Of a stretch of DNA of 6,870 bases, positions 5,141 through 6,870 are shown one piece after another; position 1 is the first letter of the stretch, and the number at the start of each line of letters is the position of its first letter. The stretch covers positions 1 through 6,870 of the forward strand of contig JAPYWO010000063.1 of assembly GCA_028276305.1 (NCBI GenBank). The letters are read 5' to 3'. Made by a program: the position numbers and the translations under genes. This DNA is from Candidatus Thermokryptus sp. (GTDB lineage Bacteria; Bacteroidota; Ignavibacteria; Kryptoniales; Kryptoniaceae). Below the pieces are notes generated by a model that worked only from the letters and a program-made list of their open reading frames with translations, ran no database searches and was not told where the DNA came from.

Positions 5141-6649
5141 TTACGGAATGTTCAAACCAACATATCTATTTTGACCATTGCTTGACCTTATCCTCAAAAG
5201 GATAACATCACCAGATTTATGGCTCTGAACGATTTTCTTAAAATCATCAACATTTCTCACCGGTTTTCTATCTGCTTCAATGATTATATCATTTTCTCTT
5301 ATATCTTTATCATACGCCTCTGAATACGGCTCAACGCGAGTAATTATCACGCCATTTTTAACTTTATACTTAGCCCTCGCTTGATCATCAAGATTTGCCA
5401 CAGTTAGCCCAAGTTTTTCAAGATTTAAAACCCCAGGTTCAACTTCCTTAACTGGTGGTTCCTTATCTTCAACCTTTGCAACCTCTTCATCCTCTTTTCT
5501 TGGTTTCAATGTCGCTGTCACTTCAAAAATTTTACCTTCTCTATAAATCTTCAACTTGACCTTATCACCTGGGCTCTTCCTTGCGATTATCTCTTGAAGT
5601 TCACCAGGTCTGTTAACTTCCTTCCCATCGCATTCAAGTATTATATCTCCAGCTTTAATCCCTGCTTCTTCAGCTGCGCCTCCAGAAATCACATCTTGAA
5701 CAAGGATTCCTTTCGGTTTATCAAGACCAAATCCCTTTGCGGTTGCCTCATCAATTTGTGTTATCTGAACACCCAATACCCCACGTCTAACTTTGCCATA
5801 TTTTATGATATCCTCGGCTACTTTTTTCGCAAGATTAATCGGTATAGCAAAGCCATAACCTTGATAATACCCAGTCCTTGATGCGATCGCCGTATTTATC
5901 CCTATAACCTCACCCCTAAGGTTGACAAGTGGACCACCGCTGTTTCCGGGATTTATCGCAGCATCTGTTTGAATGAAATTTTCAACCCCATATGTCTCCC
6001 TGATTATCCCAAGATTTCTACTCAATGCGCTAACAATCCCAGCAGTGACTGTTAAGTTAAATCCAAGCGGATTCCCAACCGCCAAAACCCATTGCCCAAC
6101 TTGAACATCATCCGAATTCCCAAGTCGTGCAACAGGTAAATCATTTGCCTCAATCTTAACAACAGCAAGGTCGGTCAACTTATCTCTCCCGATCAATTTA
6201 CCTTTGAACTCCCTTCCATCATAAAGGGTTACAGTTATACTCCCTTTCTCACCGCCTTCTACAACATGATTATTCGTCAGTATATATCCATCCTTTGTGA
6301 TTATCACACCAGAACCCATACCCTCTTGAGGACTTGGCTCTGGGATTTTAAATTCAAAATCGGGACCAAAGAAATGGAAAAAATCAAACGGTGCTTTTTT
6401 TGACTCACTTTTCGCTACAACTTTAATTGAAACAACCGTTGGAATAACTTCCTTTGCTACTTGAACGAAGGCATCTTGCGTTGAAAGTGGGTCAAATTTT
6501 GTACCTAAAGGTTTATCCTGTGACCCAATGATGGGTGAATCAAGGGCAACCGTTGTTTTAATAGCATTGAATCCTGACATCAAGATAACGCCAAATAAAA
6601 AGCCAGCAAGGACAAGTGCTATGGCTCCAGCTACCTGCTTTTTCGTCAT
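5141..6649 (-). CDS. degQ: HtrA/Deg-family periplasmic serine protease with two PDZ domains
   Basis: A 502-residue trypsin-fold protease that degrades or holds misfolded envelope proteins, usually as trimers or larger cages. An N-terminal hydrophobic segment (about 7-27) exports it; VAL near 34-36 could allow cleavage after Ala35, otherwise it stays membrane-anchored. The catalytic triad is intact: H128 in TNNHVV, D160 in LTDLAVVK, S237 in GNSGGP. The MGSGVII block and AVGNPLGFNLTVTAGIVSAL are typical. A Phe/Pro-rich stretch at about 87-108 fits the variable LA loop. PDZ1 spans about 288-385 (RGVLGVQI, GAAEEAGIKAGDIIL), followed by a charged Lys/Glu/Pro linker (384-405) and PDZ2 at about 408-500 (LGLTVANL, ENDIIIEADRKPV). 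Two PDZ domains point to the DegP/DegQ type rather than DegS; which of these is uncertain. The start has AGGAGG with a 10-base gap. TATATTTT (complement of 6696-6703) is a possible promoter box. A strong terminator closes the gene. Confidence 0.95.
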   Translation of the reverse strand: MTKKQVAGAIALVLAGFLFGVILMSGFNAIKTTVALDSPIIGSQDKPLGTKFDPLSTQDAFVQVAKEVIPTVVSIKVVAKSESKKAPFDFFHFFGPDFEFKIPEPSPQEGMGSGVIITKDGYILTNNHVVEGGEKGSITVTLYDGREFKGKLIGRDKLTDLAVVKIEANDLPVARLGNSDDVQVGQWVLAVGNPLGFNLTVTAGIVSALSRNLGIIRETYGVENFIQTDAAINPGNSGGPLVNLRGEVIGINTAIASRTGYYQGYGFAIPINLAKKVAEDIIKYGKVRRGVLGVQITQIDEATAKGFGLDKPKGILVQDVISGGAAEEAGIKAGDIILECDGKEVNRPGELQEIIARKSPGDKVKLKIYREGKIFEVTATLKPRKEDEEVAKVEDKEPPVKEVEPGVLNLEKLGLTVANLDDQARAKYKVKNGVIITRVEPYSEAYDKDIRENDIIIEADRKPVRNVDDFKKIVQSHKSGDVILLRIRSSNGQNRYVGLNIP

Positions 6650-6715
6650 TTTTTACTTGCCTCCTGAAAGTTTTTGTTTTTTTGATCAATTCAATAAAAT
6701 ATAACAGGCGAAAAC

Positions 6716-6870
6716 TCAACTTTGTTTCAGTTTATTGTAAATCTCAAGCGATTTCAAATTCAACGACTCCTCAACATGCTCACGCAGATGATCAAAGAGC
6801 AACTTCTGAATTTCACTATTTATATTACGATCTATCTTCAAACTTGTTACCGAATCAATCTTTGCCCTGC
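6716..6870 (-). CDS. recO: C-terminal end of a gene, possibly DNA repair protein RecO
   Basis: Only the last 50 residues and the TGA are in the window; this is the sole minus-strand frame open to the edge. The text is a helix rich in charged residues (INSEIQKLLFDHLREHVEE at about 17-34) followed by LNLKSLEIYNKLKQS. A final helix with His-Leu pairs and an ending of the type LKSLE-[hydrophobic]-L is how RecO proteins, the RecFOR annealing factors that load RecA onto gaps, commonly finish. That resemblance is from memory and the piece is short. The gene reads in the same direction as the downstream protease, with 66 bases between them, so a shared transcript is possible. No terminator is visible in the gap. 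Another helical protein cannot be excluded. Confidence 0.45.
   Translation of the reverse strand, partial: RAKIDSVTSLKIDRNINSEIQKLLFDHLREHVEESLNLKSLEIYNKLKQS

Noticed and set aside
5594..5881. Rightward open frame inside the protease gene
   Set aside because: Antisense to the PDZ1 and late protease region; no ribosome site or recognisable domain.
6650..6715. Separate promoter with both boxes for the protease gene
   Set aside because: TATATTTT (complement of 6696-6703) resembles a -7 box, but no TTG lies 19-20 bases upstream; mentioned only within the gene entry.
1..6870. tRNA, rRNA, CRISPR, insertion sequence or phage signals
   Set aside because: No cloverleaf-like segments, regularly spaced repeats, transposase-like frames or terminal inverted repeats were seen by reading; the gaps between genes are all short.

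Overview
This AT-rich window carries four complete, confidently named protein genes (an NrnA-type nanoRNase, an ECF sigma factor, an RtcB RNA ligase and an HtrA/Deg protease). It also has a complete membrane anti-sigma factor, a complete small lipoprotein of unknown role, and two genes cut by the window ends (the start of a leucyl aminopeptidase and what looks like the end of recO). I see no mobile element, CRISPR array, tRNA or rRNA.

Organism: several upstream regions fit the Bacteroidetes-type promoter (TTG or TTTG, 19-20 bases, TAnnTTTG-like box), which suggests a member of the Bacteroidota/Chlorobi/Ignavibacteria side of the FCB group. Unlike typical Bacteroidia, several genes have good Shine-Dalgarno sequences. 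The RtcB is of the long archaeal-like type and very close to the Pyrococcus horikoshii protein as I recall it, which would suit a thermophile such as Kryptonia. That placement is a guess; no rRNA is present to test it.

Layout: positions 1-1522 hold a leftward pair, nrnA then pepA, joined by an ATGA overlap. A 165-base divergent region (1523-1687) holds candidate promoters in both directions, a 10-bp direct repeat and an A10 tract. A small lipoprotein gene (1688-2137) reads right, followed by the ECF sigma/anti-sigma pair (2264-3569, overlapping by 14 bases) and rtcB (3652-5103), all rightward. A strong hairpin at 5111-5132 separates rtcB from the convergent htrA/degQ-like gene (5141-6649, leftward). 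Upstream of that gene lies the 3' end of a leftward gene whose C-terminus resembles RecO.

How they fit together: the genes share a theme of stress response and macromolecule turnover: nanoRNA degradation, peptide degradation, envelope-stress sigma/anti-sigma signalling, RNA break repair and periplasmic protein quality control. Only the two overlapping pairs are clearly co-expressed. The most unusual item is a CxxCH (c-type haem attachment) motif at the extreme C-terminus of the anti-sigma factor's predicted extracytoplasmic domain. It suggests that this sigma/anti-sigma pair may sense redox state, haem or a gaseous ligand.
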